NCBI RefSeq assembly: GCF_039534165.1
Contig: NZ_BAAAUX010000014.1
Location: 558,001 to 622,000 of the forward strand
From: Saccharopolyspora_D taberi
Lineage (GTDB): Bacteria > Actinomycetota > Actinomycetes > Mycobacteriales > Pseudonocardiaceae
Length of the DNA: 64,000 nt
Direction of reading: 5' to 3'
Below are positions 57,128 to 64,000 of the stretch, in pieces. Both the position numbers and the translations under genes were made by a program. The notes beneath the pieces were generated by a model that was not told where the DNA came from, made no database searches, and was given only the letters and a program-made list of their open reading frames with translations. Position 1 is the first letter of the stretch. Each line of letters begins with the position of its first letter.

Positions 57128-57476
57128 ACCGATGCCCCTTCCACCGGAGATACCAGCGACAGTAGCCGAGGATCACTCCGCGATCAGAAAACCACTATCC
57201 ATGCGGGCTGCAGCTCACCACGGACACGCCATATGCATACGCCGCGCATAGACGCATGGGCTGCAACTGCGCGGCGGAGAGCTGGTCAACATGCTCTCCA
57301 AGCTGCTCGGGGCACGCTTGCGCCGAGCCGTCGCGGCGGGATACCGCAGGCGTTTCCCCGCTGACAAGACCTCCGAGACCAGCCTCGCTACATCGGTAGC
57401 GACACGTTCGGCCTCGCGGGAAGCTCCGGGCTGCGAGACGGGTCGACGCCGCACGAAACATGCACGCCGCTGAGGA
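57128..57476. other. 349-base region without a convincing gene
   Basis: This lies between the XRE regulator start and the MocR stop. A 79-codon minus-strand frame (57215-57454) encodes an Arg/Ser-rich sequence with no recognisable domain, signal peptide or clear ribosome-binding site, so I do not call it a gene. Composition is mixed, and a decayed gene is possible. Confidence 0.5.
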
Positions 57477-58952
57477 TCACAACGCTGATCGCCGCTCCAG
57501 CACCTCCCCGAGAACCGCCACGCCTTCGGCGATGTCCGCCGGTGAGTTCGCCGCGTAGCCGAGCACGAATCCGGGGTCGCCGGGTCGCTGGCGGTGCCAG
57601 GACAACGGCTGCACCTTCACCCCGCGCGACAGCGCCTCGTGGGCCGCCGTGAGATCGCTGAACCCGGCGGGGAACGTGATCGTCAGGTACAGGCCGGCCG
57701 CCGCACCGTGCACGACCGCGCCGGGGAGGTGGGTGCGAATCGCCTCGATCATGGCGTCCCGGCGGCGGCGGTGCCGGGTGCGCAACGTCCGCAAATGCCG
57801 TTCCAGCGCACCGGATTCCATCATCCTGGCCAGCACCAGCTGGGGCAGCACCGCGTTGCCGAGGTCGGCGAACCGCTTGGCCGCCGCCAGAGGCTCCCGG
57901 TACTCCGGCGGCGCGACCACCCAGCCGATCCGCAGTGCGGGCGCGAGCAGCTTCGACACGCTTCCGGCGTAGCAGACGCGGTCGGGCAGCATCGCCCGCA
58001 GCGCGGGTGCCGGCGCGCGGTCGTAGCGGTGTTCGGCGTCGTAGTCGTCTTCCACGATCAGGCCGCCTTCTTCGGCCCAGCGCAGGAGTTCCCGACGCCG
58101 CTGCCCGCCGAGCACGACGCCGGTCGGGAACTGGTGCGCCGGGGTCAGCAGCACCGCCCGAGCTCCGCTCGCCCGCAGCTCGTCGACGCGGACTCCGCCG
58201 GCGTCGACCGGGACCGGCGGCGTGTCCAGCTGCCAGTACCGGAGGTGCTGGCGCACGCCGAGCGACCCGGGGTCCTCCACTGCGATCTCGTGAACACCGT
58301 TGTCCCGCAACGCTTTTCCGAGCAGTGCGAGCGCCTGGGCGACCCCGCCGACGATAAGGACGTCGTCCGGATCCGCGCTGACACCGCGATTCCGGGCCAG
58401 CCACCGGGACACCGCCTGGCGCAGAACCGCTGTTCCGCGCGGATCGGCGTATCCCAGGTCCGCTGCCGAAAGCTCGTTGAGCACCGCACGCTCGGCACGC
58501 GCCCAGGCCGCGCGCGGAAACGCGGCCAGCTCCGGCACTCCGGGCGAGAGGTCGATCCTGGCGGGCGCCAGGCGCAGTGAGTCGAAGACGTCCTCCCCCG
58601 GCTCGGTGGCGAACGGTTCCGCCGCCTCCGCAGCCGGAGTCCGGTCGGTCGACGCCGGGGCGGCCACCACGACCGTCCCCGCCCGACCTCGCCCGGCGAT
58701 CTGCCCGCTCTCGGCCAGGCGCTGGTACGCCTCGGTGACCACTCCCCTGGACACGCGCAGCTCGGCGGCCAGCACGCGGGTCGCGGGCAGGCGGCTGCCG
58801 ACCGGCAGGCGGCCGTCGACGATCGCGTCCCGGAGGCGGCGGGCGAGCTGCTCGGTCTTCCCACCGGGCGCAGCGTCGTCGAGGGTCAGCTGGAGAAAGT
58901 CCGCCCCCGGCGTTGTGGACCGACCGAAGCGGACCTCTTTGGACCTGTCCAT
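57477..58952 (-). CDS. MocR-type regulator (GntR helix-turn-helix fused to PLP aminotransferase fold)
   Basis: The 491-residue protein has a GntR winged-helix domain (about residues 30-100, LRDAIVDGRLPVGSRLPATR). A class I aminotransferase-like domain follows, with AGSVSKLLAPALRIGW carrying the PLP-binding Lys and VEDDYDAEHRYD carrying the ring-contact Asp. MocR proteins sense PLP or amino compounds; PdxR and GabR are examples. Its start is only 29 bp from the start of the divergent methyltransferase, which is the likely target. The start at 58952 is chosen over a longer frame that would cross that gene. Confidence 0.92.
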   Translation of the reverse strand: MDRSKEVRFGRSTTPGADFLQLTLDDAAPGGKTEQLARRLRDAIVDGRLPVGSRLPATRVLAAELRVSRGVVTEAYQRLAESGQIAGRGRAGTVVVAAPASTDRTPAAEAAEPFATEPGEDVFDSLRLAPARIDLSPGVPELAAFPRAAWARAERAVLNELSAADLGYADPRGTAVLRQAVSRWLARNRGVSADPDDVLIVGGVAQALALLGKALRDNGVHEIAVEDPGSLGVRQHLRYWQLDTPPVPVDAGGVRVDELRASGARAVLLTPAHQFPTGVVLGGQRRRELLRWAEEGGLIVEDDYDAEHRYDRAPAPALRAMLPDRVCYAGSVSKLLAPALRIGWVVAPPEYREPLAAAKRFADLGNAVLPQLVLARMMESGALERHLRTLRTRHRRRRDAMIEAIRTHLPGAVVHGAAAGLYLTITFPAGFSDLTAAHEALSRGVKVQPLSWHRQRPGDPGFVLGYAANSPADIAEGVAVLGEVLERRSAL

Positions 58953-58958
58953 CGGTCC
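58917..58958. promoter_or_regulatory. GGACC repeats at the MocR/methyltransferase divergent start
   Basis: GGACC occurs at 58917, 58931 and 58941, followed by its inverse GGTCC at 58954. Direct repeats close to the gene's own start are the usual MocR operator layout. These lie mostly inside the MocR coding start, where the methyltransferase promoter must also be. Confidence 0.5.
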
Positions 58959-58981
58959 ATTGTCCCCGGCAGGGTGGCTGC

Positions 58982-59800
58982 ATGAGCACAGCCGAATACG
59001 TGCACGGGTACTCCGCGGCCGAAGCCCGGCGCCTGGGCGACCAGGCCGACGTTCTGGCGGAACTGCTGCACGCCGACACGGCCTACCCGCCCGGAAGCCG
59101 GGTGCTGGAGGCCGGGTGCGGCGTCGGCGCGCAGACGGTGCACCTGGTCGCGAACAGCCCGGGCGCGCAGGTCGTCGCCGTCGACGTCTCCGCCGACTCC
59201 CTCGCGCGGGCCCGATCCGCCGCACCGGGCGCGGAATTCCACCGCGCCGACCTGCACGCGCTGCCGTTCCCGGACGGCTCCTTCGACCACCTCTTCGTCT
59301 GCTTCGTCCTGGAACACCTGCCCGACCCCCGGAAAGCGCTGACCGCGCTGCGCCGCGTGCTGCGGCCCGGCGGCACGATCACCGCTGTCGAAGGCGATCA
59401 CGGGTCGGCGTTCTTCCACCCCGACAGCGAACACGCCCGCGCGGCGATCAACTGCCAGGTCCGGTTGCAGGCAGGAAACGCGCTGATCGGCCGCGAGCTG
59501 CAACCGCTGCTGGCCGATGCCGGGTTCACCGACGTCGTGGTCCGCCCGCGCACGGTCTACGCCGACCGGACCCGGCCGGAGCTCGTCCGCGGCTTCACCC
59601 GCAACACCTTCATCGCCATGGTGGAGGCGGTCCGGGACGACGCGCTGGCCGCCGGGCTGACGACCCCGGACGACTGGCACCGGGGAATCGCCGACCTGCA
59701 CCGCACCGCCGAGGAAGGCACGTTCGTCTACACGTTCTTCAAGGGTGTCGCGGTGAATCCGGGCCAAGGGCAGTTCGGCAAGCTGGTCACTGAGGGATGA
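58982..59800 (+). CDS. SAM-dependent methyltransferase
   Basis: The 272-residue enzyme has motif I VLEAGCGVGAQTVHLV, motif II VVAVDVSADSLARA, and motif III HLFVCFVLEHLPDPRKALTA followed by LRPGG. The N-terminus EYVHGYSAAEARRLGDQAD is typical of a small-molecule methyltransferase group found in secondary metabolism. It starts 29 bp from the divergent MocR regulator and is probably controlled by it. The substrate is unknown. Confidence 0.88.
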   Translation: MSTAEYVHGYSAAEARRLGDQADVLAELLHADTAYPPGSRVLEAGCGVGAQTVHLVANSPGAQVVAVDVSADSLARARSAAPGAEFHRADLHALPFPDGSFDHLFVCFVLEHLPDPRKALTALRRVLRPGGTITAVEGDHGSAFFHPDSEHARAAINCQVRLQAGNALIGRELQPLLADAGFTDVVVRPRTVYADRTRPELVRGFTRNTFIAMVEAVRDDALAAGLTTPDDWHRGIADLHRTAEEGTFVYTFFKGVAVNPGQGQFGKLVTEG

Positions 59801-59816
59801 CTTCCACCTCAGGTGC

Positions 59817-60245
59817 TTAGTCGATACAGAACTCGTTGCCCTCGATGTCCAGCATCGGGATGCACGAATCATGGCCGTCGTACAGCGTTTGCACGTGTAC
59901 TGCGCCGAGCGGGACCAGCCGTGCGCATTCGGCCTCAAGTGCGGCGAGGCGTTCTTCACCCACGAGTCCGGTCCCGACCCGCACATCAAGATGCACCCGG
60001 TTCTTGACGGCCTTCCCTTCGGGGACGCGCTGGAAGTACAGCCGCGGGCCCACACCTGAGGGATCTACGCAGGCGAACCAGGAACCCTGCTGCTCAGAGG
60101 GCTGCGAACGCTGGAAATCGTCCCAAGTGGCAAACCCCTCCGGCGGCGGCGGTATGACGTACCCCAACACCTCGCACCAGAAACGAGCGAGACGCTCAGG
60201 TTCCGCGCAGTCAAAGGTGACTTGGAACTTCTTGATCGCTGACAT
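59817..60245 (-). CDS. VOC-family (glyoxalase-like) protein
   Basis: The 142-residue protein has the VOC beta-alpha-beta-beta-beta pattern: KFQVTFDCAEPERLARFWCE, VLGY, RLYFQRVPEGK and NRVHLDVRV, ending LDIEGNEFCID. The His/Glu positions that would bind metal are partly present (His in RVHLDV, Glu in IEGNEF). It belongs to the small glyoxalase-like domain group often annotated as VOC or Glyoxalase_6. GC content is lower than in its neighbours. The stop is 16 bases from the convergent methyltransferase stop. Confidence 0.87.
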   Translation of the reverse strand: MSAIKKFQVTFDCAEPERLARFWCEVLGYVIPPPPEGFATWDDFQRSQPSEQQGSWFACVDPSGVGPRLYFQRVPEGKAVKNRVHLDVRVGTGLVGEERLAALEAECARLVPLGAVHVQTLYDGHDSCIPMLDIEGNEFCID

Positions 60246-60321
60246 CGATGCACCGTAACAAGGGGACTTGAGGCTCCGCCGCTCATTTCCGGGCAGTCCA
60301 GGATCAGTTACGGGACAACCC

Positions 60322-61314
60322 TTAGCCGCGGAACTCCAGCACCGTCCGGCCCTCGGCCATCGCACCCGAGTCGCGGAGCACCAGCCCGCAGTCGGCCGCC
60401 AGCCCGATCAGCTCGTCGACCGTCCGCTCCCGGCCGCCGAAGCACATCAGCATGAACAGGTCGATCGCGGTGTCGGACCCCTGGCCCCGCACCGGCTCGA
60501 TCACCACCACGGTGCCGTCCGGTCCGGCGGCCCGGCGGCAGGCGGTCAGGATCCTGCGGGCGTGTTCGTCGTCCCAGTCGTGCAGGATGTCGGACAGGAC
60601 GTAGGCGTCCGCGCCCTCCGGCAGCGGATCGAAGAAGCTGCCCGCAACGGCGGCGGCGCGATCGGCGAGCCCGGCCGCCGCGAACCGGTCGGCGGCCGCG
60701 GCAGCGGTCGGAGGCAGGTCCAGGACCTCCCCGCGGACGTCGGGGTGGGCGCGCAGGATCGCGGCGAGCACCTGCCCGTCACCCCCGCCGACGTCGAGGA
60801 CGCGGGGGAAGCGGCTCCAGTCGAAGCGTTCGGCGATCTGCGCGGCCAGCGTCTGGAACCGCCAGTTCATCTGCGCGTCGAACGAGCGCCGCAGCCGCGG
60901 CTCGGAGTCCAGATCCGACCAGAAGTCGCGGCCGTACCGGTGCGGGTAGGCGGGAGCGCCGGTGGTGATCGTCCCCAGCAGCTCGACGAAGGCGAGCTCC
61001 GCGCGCCCGCCCGCGCTGTTGATGTCGAGCAGGGGCCTGATCCCCTCCGGAGCGTCCTCGCTCATCTGGGCGCCGAGGTCCGTGGGCCGGTAGTGGCCGG
61101 AATCCGCGTCGAGGTCGAAGACGCCGACCGCGACCAGATGATCGAGCAGACATCCCAGTGCAGGCGCGGATGTTCCGGTATCGGAAGCGAGTTGTTCCAC
61201 CGTCGCCCCCGTGCTCCCCGCGCGCTCCACCAAGCCGAGCGTCGCGGCCACGCGGATGGACATCGGGGTGGCCATGTCGGCCATGGCCCTGATCGAGGGT
61301 GCTGCCGTTGACAC
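60322..61314 (-). CDS. O-methyltransferase (plant-type/AcnO-like, dimerisation plus SAM domain)
   Basis: The 330-residue enzyme has an N-terminal winged-helix dimerisation domain (MATPMSIRVAATLGLVERAG). The C-terminal SAM domain has VLDVGGGDGQVLAAILRAHP, AYVLSDILHDWDDEHARRIL and the catalytic-base His in ILHDWDD. It is typical of secondary-metabolite O-methyltransferases. The second GTG (61314) is preferred, as AAAGG then lies five bases upstream; the first GTG (61320) overlaps the site. The substrate is unknown. Confidence 0.9.
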   Translation of the reverse strand: MSTAAPSIRAMADMATPMSIRVAATLGLVERAGSTGATVEQLASDTGTSAPALGCLLDHLVAVGVFDLDADSGHYRPTDLGAQMSEDAPEGIRPLLDINSAGGRAELAFVELLGTITTGAPAYPHRYGRDFWSDLDSEPRLRRSFDAQMNWRFQTLAAQIAERFDWSRFPRVLDVGGGDGQVLAAILRAHPDVRGEVLDLPPTAAAAADRFAAAGLADRAAAVAGSFFDPLPEGADAYVLSDILHDWDDEHARRILTACRRAAGPDGTVVVIEPVRGQGSDTAIDLFMLMCFGGRERTVDELIGLAADCGLVLRDSGAMAEGRTVLEFRG

Positions 61315-61360
61315 GTTCACCTTTGAAGGCTATCCGCGCGGACAAACGGCTTTTGCCGAG

Positions 61361-61387
61361 CGAGCGGTGGTACCGCACCACCGCTCG
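61361..61387 (-). terminator. Terminator of the OPT transporter gene
   Basis: CGAGCGGTGGT at 61361-61371 pairs perfectly with 61377-61387 around a five-base loop, ten bases after the OPT stop on the minus strand. Confidence 0.8.
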
Positions 61388-61396
61388 CCCAGCGCG

Positions 61397-63439
61397 TCAG
61401 CCTGCTCGGACAGCCGTGCGGTAGAGCCAGATGACGAAGCACGCGAACGCCGCGATGCCGAGGACGTTCGTGCCGATCTCGAAAGCCCCGTCGGACATTC
61501 CCAGCGCCGACGGGCTGATCGCGAACACGTCCGCGCTCTGGGCGATGGCGAACGGGATCGCGAGGAGGATGCCGACCAGCGCCTCACCGGTGATCAGGCC
61601 GGACGCGAACAGCACGCCCCGGCCGGCTTCGCCGTCCTGCTCCCCGCGCCCGCGGCGCGCCCGCGCGGCGACGTGGGCGATCAGCCCGCCCGCCAGGATC
61701 GGCACCGACAGCTCGAACGGCAGGTAAAGCCCCACCGCCACGGCCAGCACCGGCATCCGGAACGACGAGCCGCGGCGCCCCAGCAGCTGGTCGGCGACGA
61801 TGAGCAGCACCGCCAGCACCCCACCGGTGATGATCATCGGCCAGGGCAGGCCACCGAGCAGGACGCCCTTGGAGATCGAGCTCATCAGCGCGGCCTGCGG
61901 AGCCTGCAACGCCTGCGCCGGGTCCATGTCCGGGCGCGGCAGGGAATCGCCCATGCCGTAGGCGGTGTAGAGCACCGACAGGATCGGGGCGATGCACAGC
62001 GCCGACACCACGACCCCGACGATCAGCATGATCTGCTGCTTGTACGGCGTGGCGCCGACCAGGTAGCCGGCCTTGAGGTCGTGCAGGTTGTCCCCGGCGA
62101 TGGCCGCCGCGCAGGTCACCACGCTCGACAGCAGCACCGCGGTCGCGGCGGCGATGGTCGCCTTCGCCTCGTCGGCGCTGAAGTCGATCCGGCTGCCGAG
62201 AATTCCCAGCAGCGCCAGCGAACTCGCCAGCAGCGTCATCACGGTCACGCCCGACACCGGGTTGTTGGACGACCCGACCAGACCGGTCATGTAGCCCGAC
62301 ACCGAGGAGAACAGGAATCCCGCGATGAGCGAGAAGACCAGGCCGAAGGCGATCGTGCCCGCGAACAGCCCGCCGCCGATCTCCAGCCGCCCGCCGTCCA
62401 CGACGGACAGGAACACCAGCAGGACCGGGATCGCCATCAGGATCGTCCCGTACACCAGGTAGTTGGCCGGGAGGTCGCGCTCGGTGCGCTCGACCGTGGC
62501 CTCCCCGCTGCCCCGCGCCTCCCGGACGGCCCGAAGCGACGAGCGGAGGCTGTCGCGCATCGGCCGCAGCACCGACAGCAGCGCCCACAGCCCGCCGACG
62601 GCCATCGCGCCGACGCCGAGGTACCGCACCTGCTCGCTCCAGACCGCCTCCGCGGCGTCGTAACCCGTGGCGCCGCTGACGATGGTCTGCAACTGGGCGG
62701 GATCGGCGAACGCCATGTAGAGCGGGATGCCGACGAGCCAGGCGAGCGCGCCACCGGCGAACACGAGCACGGCGATGTTGAGCCCGACGATGTAGCCGAC
62801 GCCGAGCATCGCGACCCCGAGCTCGCTGCCGAACCCGATGACCACGCCGCCGGCCTTCACCGCTCCGGTCACGGTCGAGGAGGCGATGCCCAGGCCGGTC
62901 TGGCAGAACTTCAGCACGGCACCGGCGATTCCGGCGATCGTGATGTACCGGGCGCTGCTGCCGCCGCGCTCGCCCGCCTTGAGCACCTCGGCAGTGGCCA
63001 CGCCCTCGGGGAACTGCAACGGCTTGTCCACGATGAGCGCGCGCCGCATCGGGACCGTGAACAGCACGCCGAGCACGCCGCCGCACAGCGAGAGCGTCAT
63101 GACCGGCCAGAACGGGAACTCCGTCCAGTAGCCCAGCAGCACGAGCGCGGGCAGCGTGAAGATCACACCAGCCGCCAGTGCCTCGCCCGCCGACGCCGCC
63201 GTCTGCACGATGTTGTTCTCGACGGTCGTGGCTCCGCGCAGCATGCGCAGCACGGCCATCGAGATGACGGCGGCGGGGATCGAGGCGGACACCGTCAGGC
63301 CGACCTTGAGCCCCAGGTACGCGTTCGCCCCGGCCAGCAGCGCCGCCAGCACGATGCCGAGGACCACGGCCTTGACCGTGATCTCCCTGGGACTCGCCGA
63401 AGCGCGCGGTCCGGTTCCGTCTTCTGCCACTTGAGCCAT
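61397..63439 (-). CDS. OPT-family oligopeptide/metal-chelate transporter
   Basis: The 680-residue protein has about 14-16 membrane helices. It shows OPT-family segments: the N-terminal GANAYLGLKVGLTVSASIPA, the mid-chain FPEGVATAEVLKAGE, GDNLHDLKAGYLVGATPYKQ and the C-terminal SGLITGEALVGILLAIPFAI. OPT proteins import small peptides or metal-siderophore complexes with protons. A TCCGC-type upstream hairpin lies in its leader. It appears monocistronic. The substrate class cannot be resolved. Confidence 0.93.
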   Translation of the reverse strand: MAQVAEDGTGPRASASPREITVKAVVLGIVLAALLAGANAYLGLKVGLTVSASIPAAVISMAVLRMLRGATTVENNIVQTAASAGEALAAGVIFTLPALVLLGYWTEFPFWPVMTLSLCGGVLGVLFTVPMRRALIVDKPLQFPEGVATAEVLKAGERGGSSARYITIAGIAGAVLKFCQTGLGIASSTVTGAVKAGGVVIGFGSELGVAMLGVGYIVGLNIAVLVFAGGALAWLVGIPLYMAFADPAQLQTIVSGATGYDAAEAVWSEQVRYLGVGAMAVGGLWALLSVLRPMRDSLRSSLRAVREARGSGEATVERTERDLPANYLVYGTILMAIPVLLVFLSVVDGGRLEIGGGLFAGTIAFGLVFSLIAGFLFSSVSGYMTGLVGSSNNPVSGVTVMTLLASSLALLGILGSRIDFSADEAKATIAAATAVLLSSVVTCAAAIAGDNLHDLKAGYLVGATPYKQQIMLIVGVVVSALCIAPILSVLYTAYGMGDSLPRPDMDPAQALQAPQAALMSSISKGVLLGGLPWPMIITGGVLAVLLIVADQLLGRRGSSFRMPVLAVAVGLYLPFELSVPILAGGLIAHVAARARRGRGEQDGEAGRGVLFASGLITGEALVGILLAIPFAIAQSADVFAISPSALGMSDGAFEIGTNVLGIAAFACFVIWLYRTAVRAG

Positions 63440-63475
63440 CTGCGGACGTCCTTGTCGAATGCGGAGGCACCTGGT

Positions 63476-63507
63476 CGCGGCGGTGCGGAGCCGTCCGCAC
63501 CGCCGCG
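63476..63507 (-). terminator. Strong hairpin in the OPT leader / metI trailer
   Basis: A perfect 14-bp stem (63476-63489 with 63494-63507) closes a GCCG loop. It lies 36 bases upstream of the OPT start and 133 bases after the metI stop, so it either ends the upstream ABC operon or sits in the OPT leader. Confidence 0.55.
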
Positions 63508-63640
63508 GGTGATCTTCGCATCGGATGCCGCACCGGCCGGTGGTGATCGGCGCGTTTCCGCCAGCGACCGGACCGATTCAGCGACCGCCGGGAGGCGAAC
63601 CCCTCGACCTGCCCGGGGCCGCTGACCTGTCCGGCGCCGT

Positions 63641-64000
63641 TCACCGCCGCAGGGCCTTGCGCGCCAGCCAGTTCCCGGTGAACTGCGCGGCCTGCACCAG
63701 CACGATGATCACCACCACCGCGACCGCGGTGACCGCCCAGTCGAACCGCTGGTAGCCGTAGGCGATGGCGAAATCGCCCAGCCCACCGCCGCCCACAGCG
63801 CCCGCGACCGCGCTCATGTCGACCACCGCGACGAAGACGAAGGTGTAGCCGAGGATCAGCGGCGCCAGCGCCTCCGGCACCAGCAGGGTCGCGATGATCC
63901 GCAGCGGGCTCGCGCCCATCGCCCTGGCCGCCTCGACCACCCCGGGATCGATGCTGAGCAGGTTCTGCTCGACGATCCGGGAGATCCCGAACGTCGCCGC
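63641..64000 (-). CDS. metI: MetI-type D-methionine ABC permease, partial
   Basis: The gene continues past the right edge; the last 119 residues are present. They contain the EAA coupling loop VEAARAMGASPLRIIATLLV preceded by RIVEQNLLSIDPG, then YTFVFVAVVDMSAVAGAVGG and YGYQRFDWAVTAVAVVVI. These are hallmarks of the MetI permease that works with MetN and MetQ in methionine uptake. The gene ends near LARKALRR. The partner genes lie outside the window. Confidence 0.92.
   Translation of the reverse strand, partial: AATFGISRIVEQNLLSIDPGVVEAARAMGASPLRIIATLLVPEALAPLILGYTFVFVAVVDMSAVAGAVGGGGLGDFAIAYGYQRFDWAVTAVAVVVIIVLVQAAQFTGNWLARKALRR

Noticed and set aside
57215..57454. 79-codon minus-strand frame between the XRE and MocR genes
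   Set aside because: No ribosome-binding site, domain or signal peptide; overlapping frames on both strands look equally likely.
61211..63625. 804-codon plus-strand frame opposite the OPT transporter
   Set aside because: Composition (Gln/His/Arg/Asp-rich) is typical of an antisense shadow and there is no domain.
1..64000. tRNA, rRNA, riboswitch or CRISPR array
   Set aside because: Reading both strands for T-loop consensus, regular repeats and leader structures before transport genes gave no convincing candidate; a covariance-model scan would be decisive.

Overview
The window is a 64 kb chromosomal segment of a high-GC, mycelial-type actinobacterium. The combination points to Pseudonocardiales, with Saccharopolyspora or a relative the most likely. 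The signs are a complete yrbE-mce lipid-uptake operon, a PASTA-less transmembrane Ser/Thr kinase, PucR/CdaR-type regulators, a Streptomyces-subtilisin-inhibitor protein, an isorenieratene-type carotenoid desaturase, many GTG starts and 4-bp start/stop overlaps. I see no tRNA, rRNA, CRISPR array, insertion sequence or prophage. Two runs of N (24843-24849 and 40927-40952) are assembly gaps.

Layout. 0-3.1 kb is the end of an exopolysaccharide locus (polymerase/ligase fragment, GT4 glycosyltransferase, polyprenyl-phosphate sugar transferase). At 3.3-5.4 kb is a Tat-type exported GH97 alpha-glucosidase with sugar-operator-like palindromes upstream, then a CorA metal channel. 6.9-10.1 kb is a three-gene carotenoid-tailoring operon (CrtT-like methyltransferase, CrtU-like desaturase, Rieske protein). 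10.3-15.2 kb holds a Bcr/CflA efflux pump, a secreted HNH nuclease, a PhoD phosphatase and a VanZ-like protein. 15.2-20.9 kb holds a cupin, a membrane diguanylate cyclase, a PPOX-type flavoprotein, the receptor-like kinase, a 45-residue peptide and a MetE-like protein.

21.1-25.9 kb is an island of very small exported proteins. It contains two Q/N-rich paralogs, three Gly-Asn-Asp-rich paralogs, one Cys-containing Ala-rich peptide, a subtilisin inhibitor and a CAP-domain protein. Most end in very strong hairpin terminators, and the intergenic regions are rich in a TTGATCA-type motif. This is the best candidate for an undescribed system.

26-46 kb is a lipid-acquisition region: alpha/beta hydrolase, PucR regulator, acyl-CoA synthetase, then a minus-strand operon (exported DUF6801-like protein, YrbEA/B, MceA-F, two Mce-associated proteins, VanZ). 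It is followed by a secreted lipase, a second PucR regulator, and a FAD monooxygenase plus metallo-beta-lactamase-fold pair. 46.7-51.9 kb is a plus-strand run of small membrane subunit, solute:sodium symporter, exported penicillin-G-acylase-type amidase and LuxR-type regulator. It may liberate and take up carboxylates such as phenylacetate.

52-64 kb carries a CHAP amidase, a membrane-anchored XRE regulator with a beta-trefoil-like exterior, a second acyl-CoA synthetase, an XRE/zinc-finger gene pair, a MocR regulator divergent (29 bp) from a methyltransferase, a VOC protein, an O-methyltransferase, an OPT-family oligopeptide/metal transporter and the edge of a MetI-type ABC permease.

Start codons were chosen by ribosome-binding site and overlap logic. 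Product names rest on motifs read by eye, not on database searches.
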